Shown: piece after piece, positions 17,711-25,901 of the stretch
Layout: each line of letters opens with the position of its first letter
How positions within the stretch are numbered: the stretch's first letter is position 1
NCBI GenBank assembly: GCA_946560065.1
Contig: CAMNUE010000010.1
Location: forward strand, 1 to 64,000
Source of the DNA: an uncultured bacterium
Lineage (GTDB): Bacteria; Bacillota_I; Bacilli_A; RF39; UBA660
DNA: 64,000 nt
Direction of reading: 5' to 3'
Notes under the pieces: generated by a model
Seen by the model: the letters and a program-made list of their open reading frames with translations, nothing else
Databases searched by the model: none
Told to the model about the DNA's origin: nothing
Made by a program: the position numbers and the translations under genes

Positions 17711-19140
17711 TATCCTTTTCTCCTCTCTAATTCCCTTTTTATAATTTCCATCGATTTATTAGGGTTAGCTTGCCTATTGCTTCTCTTCATCGTTTGCCCA
17801 ATAAAGAAATTAATCGCTCCCATATTTCCTTCTTCTACATATTGTCTAACTATTTCCAAATTATCATTCATAATATCTGTAATAAGTGTAAGTAATGTAT
17901 CTTCGTCATTTATTTGGACCATAGTTTCCTTCTTAATAAGTTCATTTGGATCAATCTTTTCATCTATCGCTTTATAAAGTAATTTCTTTGCTGCATCCAA
18001 ACTCATTTTACCTTCATAAACATAATTAACTACTCCACTTAACATACTAGGTGTAATAAATAATTCATCTATTGATATTTCTAATTTATTTAATGTACTA
18101 AGAATTGACGTAGTAACAAAATTTACAGTAAGAGAAACATCACTACCCGCATCAATTACTTCTTCAAAATAATCTGAAACACTTCTCTCTTTTGAAAGAA
18201 CAGTTGCATCATATTCACTCATCCCATACTTTTCCACATACTTTAAATACCTATCTAATTTTAATTCAGGTAAACTTCTTCTTAATTCATATAAGTAATC
18301 ATCAGTAAGTGGTGTACTTGGAATATTCGGTTCAATAAAATATCTATAGTCAACAGCATCAACTTTTTCTCTCATTGAATAAGTCTTTCCATCTTCTCCA
18401 ATTCTACGAGTTTCTTGAACTATTCTTTCTCCTCTACTTAATAATTCGCTTTGTCTTTTTATTTCATATTCAATGGCCAAACGAACATTATTAAAAGCAT
18501 TTATATTTTTCATCTCAACCTTTGTTCCTAATTCATTTGCTCCTTCTTCCATAAGTGAAATATTAACATCACATCTCATTTGACCATAGTTACTTTTCGC
18601 CTCACTAACTCCTAAAAACAAGAATACATCTCGCAAATCTTCTAAGAAAGTAACTGCCTCATCTGCACTTTCAATACAAGGTTCAGTAACAATTTCAATT
18701 AAAGGTATTCCACTACGATTATAATCAATTAATGAATATTTTGGATAATGCTCAAGACTAGCAGTATCCTCTTCTAAATGCAGTTGATGAATATCTACTC
18801 TCTTCATACGCCCCTCAACCATAATATCTAAATATCCATTAATTCCCATTGGTTTAGTAACTTGTGTAATTTGAAATCCCTTAGGTAAATCTGCATAATA
18901 ATAGTTTTTTCTATCAAAAATAACTTCATCTGGGTTAGTACAATGTAAAGCCATTGCTGTAAGTAAAGCTTTTCTAACTGCTTCCTTATTTGGTACTGGC
19001 AAAACTCCTGGTAATCCTAAGTCTACTGTCGCAACATTAGTGTTTACTGCTTCTGTAAAAGTATTAGGGGCACCTGAAAAGTTCTTTGATTTAGTCTCTA
19101 ACTCACAATGTACTTCTAATCCTATTACTACTTTATACAT
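17710..19140 (-). CDS. gatB: Asp/Glu-tRNA amidotransferase subunit B
   Basis: Kinase-like subunit that activates Glu-tRNA-Gln or Asp-tRNA-Asn and holds the tRNA. Visible family motifs are GLEVHCELETKSKNF at the N-terminus, the ADLPKGFQITQ region, DYNRSGIPLIEIVTEP and MRCDVNISL. The C-terminal helical YqeY-like tail binds tRNA (FFIGQTMKRSNRQANP). ATG 19140 is five bases after AGGTGAT and overlaps the gatA stop by 8 bases; the GTG at 19149 would lie within the ribosome site. Acts with GatA and GatC in the cytoplasm. Confidence 0.96.
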   Translation of the reverse strand: MYKVVIGLEVHCELETKSKNFSGAPNTFTEAVNTNVATVDLGLPGVLPVPNKEAVRKALLTAMALHCTNPDEVIFDRKNYYYADLPKGFQITQVTKPMGINGYLDIMVEGRMKRVDIHQLHLEEDTASLEHYPKYSLIDYNRSGIPLIEIVTEPCIESADEAVTFLEDLRDVFLFLGVSEAKSNYGQMRCDVNISLMEEGANELGTKVEMKNINAFNNVRLAIEYEIKRQSELLSRGERIVQETRRIGEDGKTYSMREKVDAVDYRYFIEPNIPSTPLTDDYLYELRRSLPELKLDRYLKYVEKYGMSEYDATVLSKERSVSDYFEEVIDAGSDVSLTVNFVTTSILSTLNKLEISIDELFITPSMLSGVVNYVYEGKMSLDAAKKLLYKAIDEKIDPNELIKKETMVQINDEDTLLTLITDIMNDNLEIVRQYVEEGNMGAINFFIGQTMKRSNRQANPNKSMEIIKRELERRKG

Positions 19141-20602
19141 CAATATCACCTACCTTACTATAAATATCTTTAAGACCTGTAATTTCTTCAATTTTTTGAG
19201 CCACATTAAGAACTACATCATCTTCCTTAACTCTACCTGTAATATTCAAACCAACTGGCATTTCATCAATCATTGTATAAGGAATTGTAATTGATGGAAA
19301 ACCTCCAAAGTTTCCAATAACCATATGGTTTTCAAGTATCAAATATCTATCTGATAACTTTTCGGATGTACTATCAAACTTCTCAGCTGGGCCTCCACTA
19401 CAAGGAGCAATCATTCCATCATATTCCTTAAATAGTTCATTAATCCTTTCAACAATTAATCTTCTAACTCTCTGTGCATTTAAGAATAATTTTTCTTGAT
19501 TTTCTTTTTGTAAAATATAACTTCCAAGAACAAAACGTCTTTTAATTAATTCAGAAAATCCCTTTGTTCTAGCATCAAACATTATCTCTTCAACAGTTCC
19601 ACCATCTCCACAAGGACCAAATTGTATTCCTGTTAAGTTCGAATTGTTACTTGTAGCTTCTGCACAACTAATACACATATAAGTTGGATAGATTGCTTCA
19701 AGTAATACCTTATCAACAGAAACTTCATCTACTGTAACTCCAAGTTCACGAACCTTATCAAGCGTCTTATGAAAATTTACTATTGTTGTCTTTAATACTT
19801 CATCATCACTATCTTTATAAGTATCCGTTCCACATATTTCTTTTATATAAAATAACTTTTTACCTGCGATATCTCTATCAAGCAACTCTTCATAAGATTT
19901 TCCGTTATCATTTAAAGTCGTCATATCATTAATATCTTTTCCCTTTAAAGCATCTGTAACAATTGCTGCATCACGAACATTACGAGTAAACATTGCAACA
20001 TGATCAAGACTTGATGCAAAAGCAAATAATCCATATCTTGAAATTCTTCCATAAGTTGGTTTAAAACCTACAAGCCCACCATGTGATGCTGGCTTCCTAA
20101 CTGAATCTCCTGTATCACTTCCAATTGAAAATGGTACAATTCCTAAGGCGACAGCTGAAGCACTACCGGCACTAGATCCTCCAATCATATGCTCCTTATT
20201 CCATGGATTTCTAACAACACCAGTATGTCCCGTAGTTCCTGTTCCACCCATAGCTAACTCATCAAGCACCGTCTTACCAACAAGTGTTGCTCCACAACTC
20301 TTAAGCTTCTTATATACAGTTGCATCATAAACTGGCACATAGTCCTTCAAAATATTTGAAGAAGCAGTTGTTAAAATTCCACTAGTTGAAAAATTATCTT
20401 TTAATGCGTATGGAATTCCACATAGCTTAGAATCTCTTTTCCTTACCTTACATTTATCAAGAATAGTTACAAATGAATTATAATCCTCTTGAAAATAATG
20501 TGCCAATCTATTAGCAATTCCAAACAATTCTTCTGCACTAACCTTTTCACTATCTAATTCATTTCTAAGTTCTGTAATACTCTTACCTCTATACATCTTC
20601 AT
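19133..20602 (-). CDS. gatA: Asp/Glu-tRNA amidotransferase subunit A (glutaminase)
   Basis: Amidase-signature enzyme that releases ammonia from glutamine for transamidation on GatB. The catalytic Lys lies in YALKDNFS, the cis-Ser in GGSSAGSAS and the nucleophilic Ser in SDTGDSVRKPAS. The last motif is usually GSDTGGSIRQPA, so Gly to Asp and Gln to Lys changes sit beside the nucleophile. I chose the ATG at 20602 because it follows AAAGGTGG; an ATG two codons later (20596) is equally possible. It overlaps the gatC stop. Longer upstream reading to 20650 would run deep into gatC and is unlikely. Confidence 0.95.
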   Translation of the reverse strand: MKMYRGKSITELRNELDSEKVSAEELFGIANRLAHYFQEDYNSFVTILDKCKVRKRDSKLCGIPYALKDNFSTSGILTTASSNILKDYVPVYDATVYKKLKSCGATLVGKTVLDELAMGGTGTTGHTGVVRNPWNKEHMIGGSSAGSASAVALGIVPFSIGSDTGDSVRKPASHGGLVGFKPTYGRISRYGLFAFASSLDHVAMFTRNVRDAAIVTDALKGKDINDMTTLNDNGKSYEELLDRDIAGKKLFYIKEICGTDTYKDSDDEVLKTTIVNFHKTLDKVRELGVTVDEVSVDKVLLEAIYPTYMCISCAEATSNNSNLTGIQFGPCGDGGTVEEIMFDARTKGFSELIKRRFVLGSYILQKENQEKLFLNAQRVRRLIVERINELFKEYDGMIAPCSGGPAEKFDSTSEKLSDRYLILENHMVIGNFGGFPSITIPYTMIDEMPVGLNITGRVKEDDVVLNVAQKIEEITGLKDIYSKVGDIDV

Positions 20603-20888
20603 CCACCACCTTTGGTATTTTAACTTGATCATTAACTTGATGCTTAGCATTATCTAATACTTCTCCTGTTGTTAAATAATCACCTATTTCATCTTCCCTT
20701 AAACTTGCATCTGTATTTGGAAATGGAAATGTCATTGGCTCTACTTTCTCAATATTTGGAATTTTACCAATTAAATCCATTTGTTTCAATATAACTTCAA
20801 ATTCATCTTGTAAAGTAATATATTCTTCATCATTCATATCAAACATCAATTTATTTGCATAACTTTTTAATTTTTCTTTTTCTATCAT
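20589..20888 (-). CDS. gatC: Asp/Glu-tRNA amidotransferase subunit C
   Basis: A 99-aa GatC wraps around GatA and stabilises the complex. The helical N-terminus (KLKSYANKLMFDMNDEEY) and the conserved VEPMTFPFPNTDASLREDE segment are typical. First gene of the operon; AAGGAGATG precedes the start at 20888, and the T-box leader lies just upstream. Confidence 0.94.
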   Translation of the reverse strand: MIEKEKLKSYANKLMFDMNDEEYITLQDEFEVILKQMDLIGKIPNIEKVEPMTFPFPNTDASLREDEIGDYLTTGEVLDNAKHQVNDQVKIPKVVDEDV

Positions 20889-20903
20889 AAAATCATCTCC
20901 TTT

Positions 20904-20965
20904 ATTTAAAAAACAAAAATACTAGTCTACGTCCTCTATTAAAAATAGAAGGGACGAAAACTAGT
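20904..20965 (-). terminator. T-box regulated terminator
   Basis: ACTAG...CTAGT and inner CGTCC/GGACG and CTATT/AATAG segments form a long stem (20921-20965) followed by a T-rich run to 20904. It competes with the antiterminator that contains the T-box sequence. Confidence 0.85.
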
Positions 20966-21183
20966 ATTCCGCGGTACCACCCTTTTTACTGTCAACAACA
21001 GTCACTCTTCGGCTCCAACAAACCATAGTGCTTCTAACGGTGCACATACCGACTTATTCTACTATAATTCTTTAAGTACTCAAGAGTGTTATTCGAAAAA
21101 AGTCATTACCAAGTTCCACCAAACCTCAGCTCTCTATAAAAGTTGCTTTAATCTACTTGTCTCTTTCATCGATTTCGTTACTA
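20904..21183 (-). promoter_or_regulatory. T-box riboswitch of the gatCAB-aspS operon (specifier probably GAC, Asp)
   Basis: The minus strand carries the T-box consensus AGGGTGGTACCGCGG at 20967-20983, which pairs with the acceptor end of uncharged tRNA. A Stem I region (about 21020-21180) contains GATGAAAGAGACAAGTAG, then GAGAGCTGAG and GGTGGAACTTGGTAATGAC. The triplet in the expected specifier position is GAC (21102-21104), an Asp codon, so uncharged tRNA-Asp should switch on the operon. AAT one step away would be Asn and cannot be excluded without folding. This accounts for the gene-free stretch before gatC. Confidence 0.9.
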
Positions 21184-21212
21184 ATTTTACACTATTTTTC
21201 TTAATTTGTCAA
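21184..21212 (-). promoter_or_regulatory. Promoter of the T-box/gatCAB operon
   Basis: Consensus TTGACA (21207-21212) and TAAAAT (21184-21189) on the minus strand with a 17-base spacer, directly upstream of the T-box leader. Confidence 0.8.
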
Positions 21213-21247
21213 ATATGTGTAATTAAAAACAAATAAAATCAATAATA

Positions 21248-21256
21248 TGATAAAAT
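21248..21256 (+). promoter_or_regulatory. Extended -10 element upstream of the WXG-like gene
   Basis: TGATAAAAT matches the extended -10 pattern (TGnTAnnnT) about 30 bases before the start. The surrounding 15 bases are identical to those before trpS. No good -35 is visible. Confidence 0.45.
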
Positions 21257-21284
21257 ATATTTTAGAAAATGGAGAGTGATTTTA

Positions 21285-21668
21285 ATGGCAGTAGAAATAT
21301 ATCAAGGTGTACATGTTACAGCTGAATCAGCAACAAACTATATTGATGTAGGAGCTATTTCAACAGGTTGTGAACAATTAATGCAAGCAGCCGAACAATA
21401 TTCAAGTGTAGGATCAAATTTATCAGGAGCAGCCGCAGGACTATCAGAAGATACCTTATCAGTAAATGGAGCTACAATGCAAGCATCTGTTGAAGAATGT
21501 GGAAGTCAAATAAGTTCAATAAATGGAAAAATATCAAATTATGCGTCTTCTATAATGGATGCAACACTAAGAGCCTTAGACAAAAAACAATTAGAATTAA
21601 ATCAAAAAGCTGAAGCAGAAGATAAAGCGATTATCGCCGAATTAGAAGCTCAACAAGCGCAGAATTAA
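21285..21668 (+). CDS. Small helical WXG100-like protein
   Basis: A 127-aa protein without signal peptide or TM, predicted as two long helices with a Gly/Ser/Ala-rich turn (SNLSGAAAGLS) and a Glu/Gln/Ala-rich C-terminal helix. Size, helical hairpin form and position before a larger protein with a helical N-terminus resemble WXG100/ESAT-6-type partners of type VII substrates, but no WxG motif is present. ATG 21285 follows GGAGAG by eight bases. Function inferred only from context. Confidence 0.6.
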   Translation: MAVEIYQGVHVTAESATNYIDVGAISTGCEQLMQAAEQYSSVGSNLSGAAAGLSEDTLSVNGATMQASVEECGSQISSINGKISNYASSIMDATLRALDKKQLELNQKAEAEDKAIIAELEAQQAQN

Positions 21669-21678
21669 GGAGGTGCCT

Positions 21679-23217
21679 ATGGGACTATTTAAAACATCAG
21701 TAATTTATAATCCAGGACAAGTACAAGCAGCAATTGAAGAAATTAATAATATAAGAAACAGTCTAAATGAAGCAAAAGGAAGTTTATATAGTGGTCTTTC
21801 AATGATTCAAGGAGCCACTGGCTTTGATTTAGTAGAAGCAGAAGGTGTCAGTATTGACACAGGGATTGCTGATTCCCTAACTTCAGAATGCATAAATAGT
21901 ATTGACACAATCGTAAACTCTATAAACGAGAAAACAATGGAAATTCAAGCCTATAATGATGCTGAAGGTTTAAATAAATATTGGATATTTGCAAACATTA
22001 AATTCAAAGATATCAGAACTGACTTAGATAAAAAAATTAACGAATTACTAACAACAGGTGCAGCTGCTACTGGTTCTTTTGAAAGTGAAGCAGATAAAAT
22101 TTTAAAAACTTCAAAGAAAAAATCAGGTGTTCTTGACTTCTTCAAATCCCTTGCTAGTGATACAGGAGCAGTCATTTGTAAAGGAGCATCAAAAGCACTT
22201 GATATTCTAAAATCAGCAGGAAGTAGTGTTAAAGGTTGGTTTAAAAATCTATTCACTTCTGATAATCAAACTTCAACTTCTAAAGATAAAAAATCAGAAG
22301 AAGTATTAAAATCAGACAACAAAGAGAAGTCAAAAACAAAAGTAGAAACAAAACAAGCAATCAGTCAAAATTCATCTGATCCTACAATTAAAAGTATCAA
22401 TTCGAAACTATCAAATACACATACAGAAAATAAATCCATCAAATTAGATGAATTAGAACCTAATACAAGAGTTACAAAAGCTATTGACGAATATGCTGAC
22501 GAAATTAAGAACGCTGATTATGCAACAATTAGTAAAAACTTATTTACAACAACAAAAACAGAAAACATAAATGGTTCTCCTGTTCAAGTAACGCATGTTG
22601 TTATAAATGATCCAAGTCAAATTAAGGCAGCACCAGCTAATGGTGGCTACGGAAATGGTTTAGAAAAACCATCAGATGCCGCAAAAAGATTAAATTCTGC
22701 AATCTTAGTAAATGGAAGTCACTTTGATTTAAGTGGAGATGGTACCCAAGATTTAAGAGGAGCAAATTATATAGCAATATCAAATGGACAAATAAAAACA
22801 GATGGAAATTCTGGTGGACAAGAAATGCTATTAGATAAAAGTGGTAGAATATTTAATTCATATGGTAGAAGTGCCCAAGATTTAGTAAATTCTGGAGTAG
22901 ATTATTCATTCTCATGCCACAGTACTCAAGTTATAGAAAATGGTGATACAAGCCCTAGTCAACGTGAAGGAAGAGCCTATAAAAGAACCGTTGTCGGCAT
23001 GAAAGAACCATGTGAATACTACATAACAACTGATCAAACTGGAGGTAATATCCTATCAAATACAGCAAACTATTTACAATCTAAAGGATGTACAAATGCC
23101 TATAGCTTGGATCAAGGTGGAAGTGTGGCTTTAGCAAGAAATGATAAATTAATTAACCAAGTAAATAGTAACGAAGGAGAAAGAGCAGTTGCAGATTTCC
23201 TATATTTTACAGAATAA
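21679..23217 (+). CDS. Protein with helical N-terminus and phosphodiester glycosidase (NAGPA-like) domain
   Basis: Residues ~1-125 are helical and resemble LXG/WXG-type export domains. A low-complexity Lys/Ser/Asp linker (~185-260) leads to a C-terminal domain (~280-510) with the landmarks of phosphodiester glycosidases (NAGPA/DUF2233). These are NGSHFD (usually NGGFFD), the KRTVVGM strand, TTDQTGG and YSLDQGGSVAL (usually LDGGGST). Such enzymes act on GlcNAc-phosphate diesters or related glycans. There is no classical signal peptide. ATG 21679 sits five bases after AAGGAGG. It could be an exported toxin or wall-polymer hydrolase; the exporter is not in this window. Confidence 0.7.
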   Translation: MGLFKTSVIYNPGQVQAAIEEINNIRNSLNEAKGSLYSGLSMIQGATGFDLVEAEGVSIDTGIADSLTSECINSIDTIVNSINEKTMEIQAYNDAEGLNKYWIFANIKFKDIRTDLDKKINELLTTGAAATGSFESEADKILKTSKKKSGVLDFFKSLASDTGAVICKGASKALDILKSAGSSVKGWFKNLFTSDNQTSTSKDKKSEEVLKSDNKEKSKTKVETKQAISQNSSDPTIKSINSKLSNTHTENKSIKLDELEPNTRVTKAIDEYADEIKNADYATISKNLFTTTKTENINGSPVQVTHVVINDPSQIKAAPANGGYGNGLEKPSDAAKRLNSAILVNGSHFDLSGDGTQDLRGANYIAISNGQIKTDGNSGGQEMLLDKSGRIFNSYGRSAQDLVNSGVDYSFSCHSTQVIENGDTSPSQREGRAYKRTVVGMKEPCEYYITTDQTGGNILSNTANYLQSKGCTNAYSLDQGGSVALARNDKLINQVNSNEGERAVADFLYFTE

Positions 23218-23229
23218 AAGAGGTGTTTT

Positions 23230-23823
23230 ATGAACTTTAACTTTGACATACAATTTGATTATAATTCAAAAGTTATTATAACTTATCTAATAATATCTTT
23301 AATTGCTTGTCTCTTAAACTATCTAACACGAGGAAAAAGTAACAAATTATTATTTGAAAATTATCGCAGTTCTCCTCTAAACCCTCTAACATACCTTAGA
23401 ATGTTTACTCATAGTATAGGACATAGAGATTGGGATCACTTAGTTGGTAATTTCTTATACATTCTTTTAATAGGACCAATGATTGAAGAAAAATATGGTA
23501 GTATAAATTTACTATTAATGCTTCTAATTACATCATTAATAGTTTCCCTATACAATATAATACTAAATAATTTCTCAATCTGTGGAGCTAGTAGTAATGT
23601 ATTCATGTTAATCGTTTTAAGTTCTTTCTCTAATCTTACTGAAGGAAAAATTCCAATCACATTAGTTTTAATTTGTTTATTCTATATTATTGATGAAGTG
23701 AAAAAAGGACTATTAGAAGGAAATAAAAAAGTCTATCATTCAGGACATTTAATCGGAGCAGTCTGTGGCATAGTCTTTGGATTCATTACTATATATTATC
23801 CTCAATTACTTACATTATTTTAA
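23230..23823 (+). CDS. Rhomboid-family intramembrane serine protease
   Basis: Six hydrophobic helices. The order of motifs matches rhomboids: HxxxN in a helix (DHLVGNF), the catalytic Ser in CGASSNVF and the catalytic His in SGHLIGAVCG. The family normally has GxSG; here it is GASS. It would cleave TM segments within the membrane. The gene starts 12 bases after the glycosidase-like gene with GAGGTG before its ATG, so the three genes from 21285 form one operon. Whether it processes its neighbours is unknown. Confidence 0.8.
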   Translation: MNFNFDIQFDYNSKVIITYLIISLIACLLNYLTRGKSNKLLFENYRSSPLNPLTYLRMFTHSIGHRDWDHLVGNFLYILLIGPMIEEKYGSINLLLMLLITSLIVSLYNIILNNFSICGASSNVFMLIVLSSFSNLTEGKIPITLVLICLFYIIDEVKKGLLEGNKKVYHSGHLIGAVCGIVFGFITIYYPQLLTLF

Positions 23824-23883
23824 AAAAATAGATAATAAAATTAAGAAAATACTCTAATTACTTTGTTAAGTATCTCTAAAACT

Positions 23884-23910
23884 AAAATCCATCTAGTTAG
23901 ATGGATTTTT
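23884..23910 (+). terminator. Terminator of the WXG-like/NAGPA/rhomboid operon
   Basis: AAAATCCATCT / AGATGGATTTT stem with a 4-base loop and six T residues, between the rhomboid gene and trpS. Confidence 0.85.
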
Positions 23911-23956
23911 TAAATAATCTCATAAAATATAATAATTTTAATTTTTATTAAAAATA

Positions 23957-23965
23957 TGATAAAAT
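23957..23965 (+). promoter_or_regulatory. Extended -10 element of trpS
   Basis: TGATAAAAT about 20 bases before the trpS start, in a 15-base context identical to the one at 21248. It overlaps an upstream in-frame ATG (23956), which argues against that ATG as start. Confidence 0.45.
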
Positions 23966-23985
23966 ATCTAAAGGAAGTGATATAC

Positions 23986-24990
23986 ATGAAAAAAACTATT
24001 TTAACAGGACTACGACCTACTGGCAATCTTCATTTAGGTCATTACTTTGGAGCTGGTCAAAATTATTTAAAAATGCAAGAAGATTATGACTTTTATTTAG
24101 AGATAGCCGATGTGCAAGCACTAACTGATAATTTCGATAATCCCGAAAAGGTAAGAACTAATGTCTATGAAATTACAAAAGATTTACTCGCAATAGGCTT
24201 AGAGCCAAATAAAGTTCATTTTTTTATTCAATCAAAAATACCCGAAATAGCTGAATTAACAGTTTTTTATGGTAACTTAGTAACCGTTTCAAGACTTCAA
24301 AGAAATCCAACAGTAAAAACTGAAATAGCTCAGAAAAAAGAATTATTTGGAAATGATGGTGAAAGTATAACTTATGGTTTCTTAGGCTATCCCGTATCAC
24401 AAGCTGCTGATATAACTGTATTCGGTGGTGAATTAGTTCCTGTTGGAGATGATCAACTACCTCTTATAGAACAGTGTCGCGAAATAGTTAGAAAATTCAA
24501 TTCAATTTATGGAGAAATATTAAAAGAACCACAACAAGTCTTAAGTACCACAACAAGAGTTAAAGGTCTAGATGGAAATGATAAAATGGGTAAAAGCCTT
24601 GGAAATGCTATTTACTTAGTTGATGATGAAGAAACAATCAAAAAGAAAATCATGGGAGCTTTAACTGACACTAATAAAATTAAAAAAGATGACCCTGCAG
24701 ACCCAGATAAATGTATGGTTTACTACTATCACAAATTAGTAAACTCCAACGAAAATATAAATAAAGTTTGTACAGAATGTCAAAAAGGAACTCGTGGTTG
24801 TGTCGATTGTAAAAAAGAACTTATTGAAGCTATGAATAATTTCTTAAAACCAATTCAAGAGCGTAGAAAACACTATGAAGATAATCCAGAACTTGTAAAA
24901 GAAATTCTTGAAAAAGGAACACAAGAAGCCAGATTAAAAGCTCAAAGTACAATGAAAAATGTAAAAGAAGCTATGAAAATAGATTATTAA
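23986..24990 (+). CDS. trpS: Tryptophanyl-tRNA synthetase with a four-Cys metal site
   Basis: Class I synthetase: PTGNLHLGHYFGA is the HIGH motif and DKMGKSLGN the KMSKS motif. The 334-aa length is normal. A Cys set in the anticodon region (DKC, then CTEC, then GCVDCK) gives C-x21-C-x6-C-x2-C when the first, third, fourth and fifth Cys are used. This is almost the C-x22-C-x6-C-x2-C pattern of the Thermotoga enzyme, which binds a 4Fe-4S cluster near the anticodon site. ATG 23986 follows AAGGAAGTG; the ATG at 23956 lies on the promoter. Single-gene unit. Confidence 0.95.
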   Translation: MKKTILTGLRPTGNLHLGHYFGAGQNYLKMQEDYDFYLEIADVQALTDNFDNPEKVRTNVYEITKDLLAIGLEPNKVHFFIQSKIPEIAELTVFYGNLVTVSRLQRNPTVKTEIAQKKELFGNDGESITYGFLGYPVSQAADITVFGGELVPVGDDQLPLIEQCREIVRKFNSIYGEILKEPQQVLSTTTRVKGLDGNDKMGKSLGNAIYLVDDEETIKKKIMGALTDTNKIKKDDPADPDKCMVYYYHKLVNSNENINKVCTECQKGTRGCVDCKKELIEAMNNFLKPIQERRKHYEDNPELVKEILEKGTQEARLKAQSTMKNVKEAMKIDY

Positions 24991-25010
24991 TCTACTAGCT
25001 TCTTTTTTTT
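24966..25010 (+). terminator. Terminator of trpS
   Basis: GAAGCTA...TAGCTTC-type outer pairing with an inner TAGATTA/TAATCTA stem overlaps the stop codon and ends in eight T residues. Confidence 0.7.
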
Positions 25011-25017
25011 ACAAAAA

Positions 25018-25036
25018 AGACTTAGAAATCTAAGTC
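25018..25036 (-). terminator. Small hairpin at the end of the DUF3603 gene
   Basis: GACTTAG / CTAAGTC with a short loop overlaps the stop codon; a T run follows on the minus strand. Confidence 0.55.
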
Positions 25037-25656
25037 AATCTAATAATATCGTATAACTTATGATACTTAGAACTAAAATTATTCTTAATATCATTCATTA
25101 AAAACTTATACTTTTCATGAATACTTTTATCGTCATCATACAACTCTTCATATAAATATCTAATCTCATCATAATTCTTATTACTATATAAACTTTTCAA
25201 CTCTAAAAGTAAATTGTTTTTAATAATTCTCTCTTCCCTAGTCAAAAAATCATATTCAGAATAACGCACCATAATTTCATATTCAAGTTTTTCTTCAGAA
25301 AACTCTAAACATTCCTCAATGACAGAATCTTCTTCATCTAAAAGTAAGGAACTACTTCTAATAACCTCCCCACTATCATTAAATTCTAACGCTAACACCT
25401 TACTCAAATCAGTAACTAAAACCACATATTTTAATACCTTTCCATTCTCAAGTAATGTTTTATTTTCTACGCTGTTTAGTAATTTTTCACTAACTTTTAT
25501 TTTATTATTAATAATATCACACATTTGAAATTTATTAATTCTAATTATAGGAATCTTATCGACATTAATTATATCATCTTTCTTCATCCATTCATAAAAA
25601 TCAAAACAACGAAAACAATCACAAAAATTAAGCATTAAATCATAAATATAGTTCAT
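25030..25656 (-). CDS. DUF3603-family protein
   Basis: The N-terminus (NYIYDLMLNF...FYEWMKKDDI), followed by KIPIIRIN and YVVLVTD strands, resembles the DUF3603 family of Bacillus. That family is uncharacterised. The C-terminal half is charged and helical. No membrane segments. The start follows AGGAG and overlaps the stop of the upstream 66-codon gene in an ATGA, so the two are translationally coupled. Confidence 0.65.
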   Translation of the reverse strand: MNYIYDLMLNFCDCFRCFDFYEWMKKDDIINVDKIPIIRINKFQMCDIINNKIKVSEKLLNSVENKTLLENGKVLKYVVLVTDLSKVLALEFNDSGEVIRSSSLLLDEEDSVIEECLEFSEEKLEYEIMVRYSEYDFLTREERIIKNNLLLELKSLYSNKNYDEIRYLYEELYDDDKSIHEKYKFLMNDIKNNFSSKYHKLYDIIRLT

Positions 25657-25853
25657 TTAATTCTCCTTTTTCTAAATATTAGTAACATCATCACAAAACC
25701 TACAAAGAAACTTAAACTTTCATAATTACTAAAAATAAATTCTAAATATTCATAAATATTATATCCAAATGTAAATAAATTTATGTATATAATTATAAAA
25801 GTTAATCCAAAAATCATTAAGAAAAAACTAATTAAAAACAAAAATATCTTCAT
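25653..25853 (-). CDS. Small two-helix membrane protein
   Basis: 66 residues with two hydrophobic helices (~4-26 and ~40-60) and a basic end (RKRRIK). No family recognised. The ribosome site is weak, but the ATGA overlap with the DUF3603 gene supports it as real. It lies just after the rmuC terminator. Confidence 0.5.
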   Translation of the reverse strand: MKIFLFLISFFLMIFGLTFIIIYINLFTFGYNIYEYLEFIFSNYESLSFFVGFVMMLLIFRKRRIK

Positions 25854-25880
25854 ATAAAAATATATTTATTAAACCAAAAA

Positions 25881-25901
25881 AAAGAACTAATTAAGCTCTT
25901 T
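25881..25901 (-). terminator. Terminator of rmuC
   Basis: AAAGAGC/GTTCTTT stem with one G-T pair and a TTAATTA loop on the minus strand, followed by eight T residues. The stop codon lies in the loop. Confidence 0.65.

Noticed and set aside
23956..23985. Ten-residue N-terminal extension of trpS
   Set aside because: The ATG overlaps the -10 element and lacks a ribosome site, while the next ATG has AAGGAAG at proper spacing.
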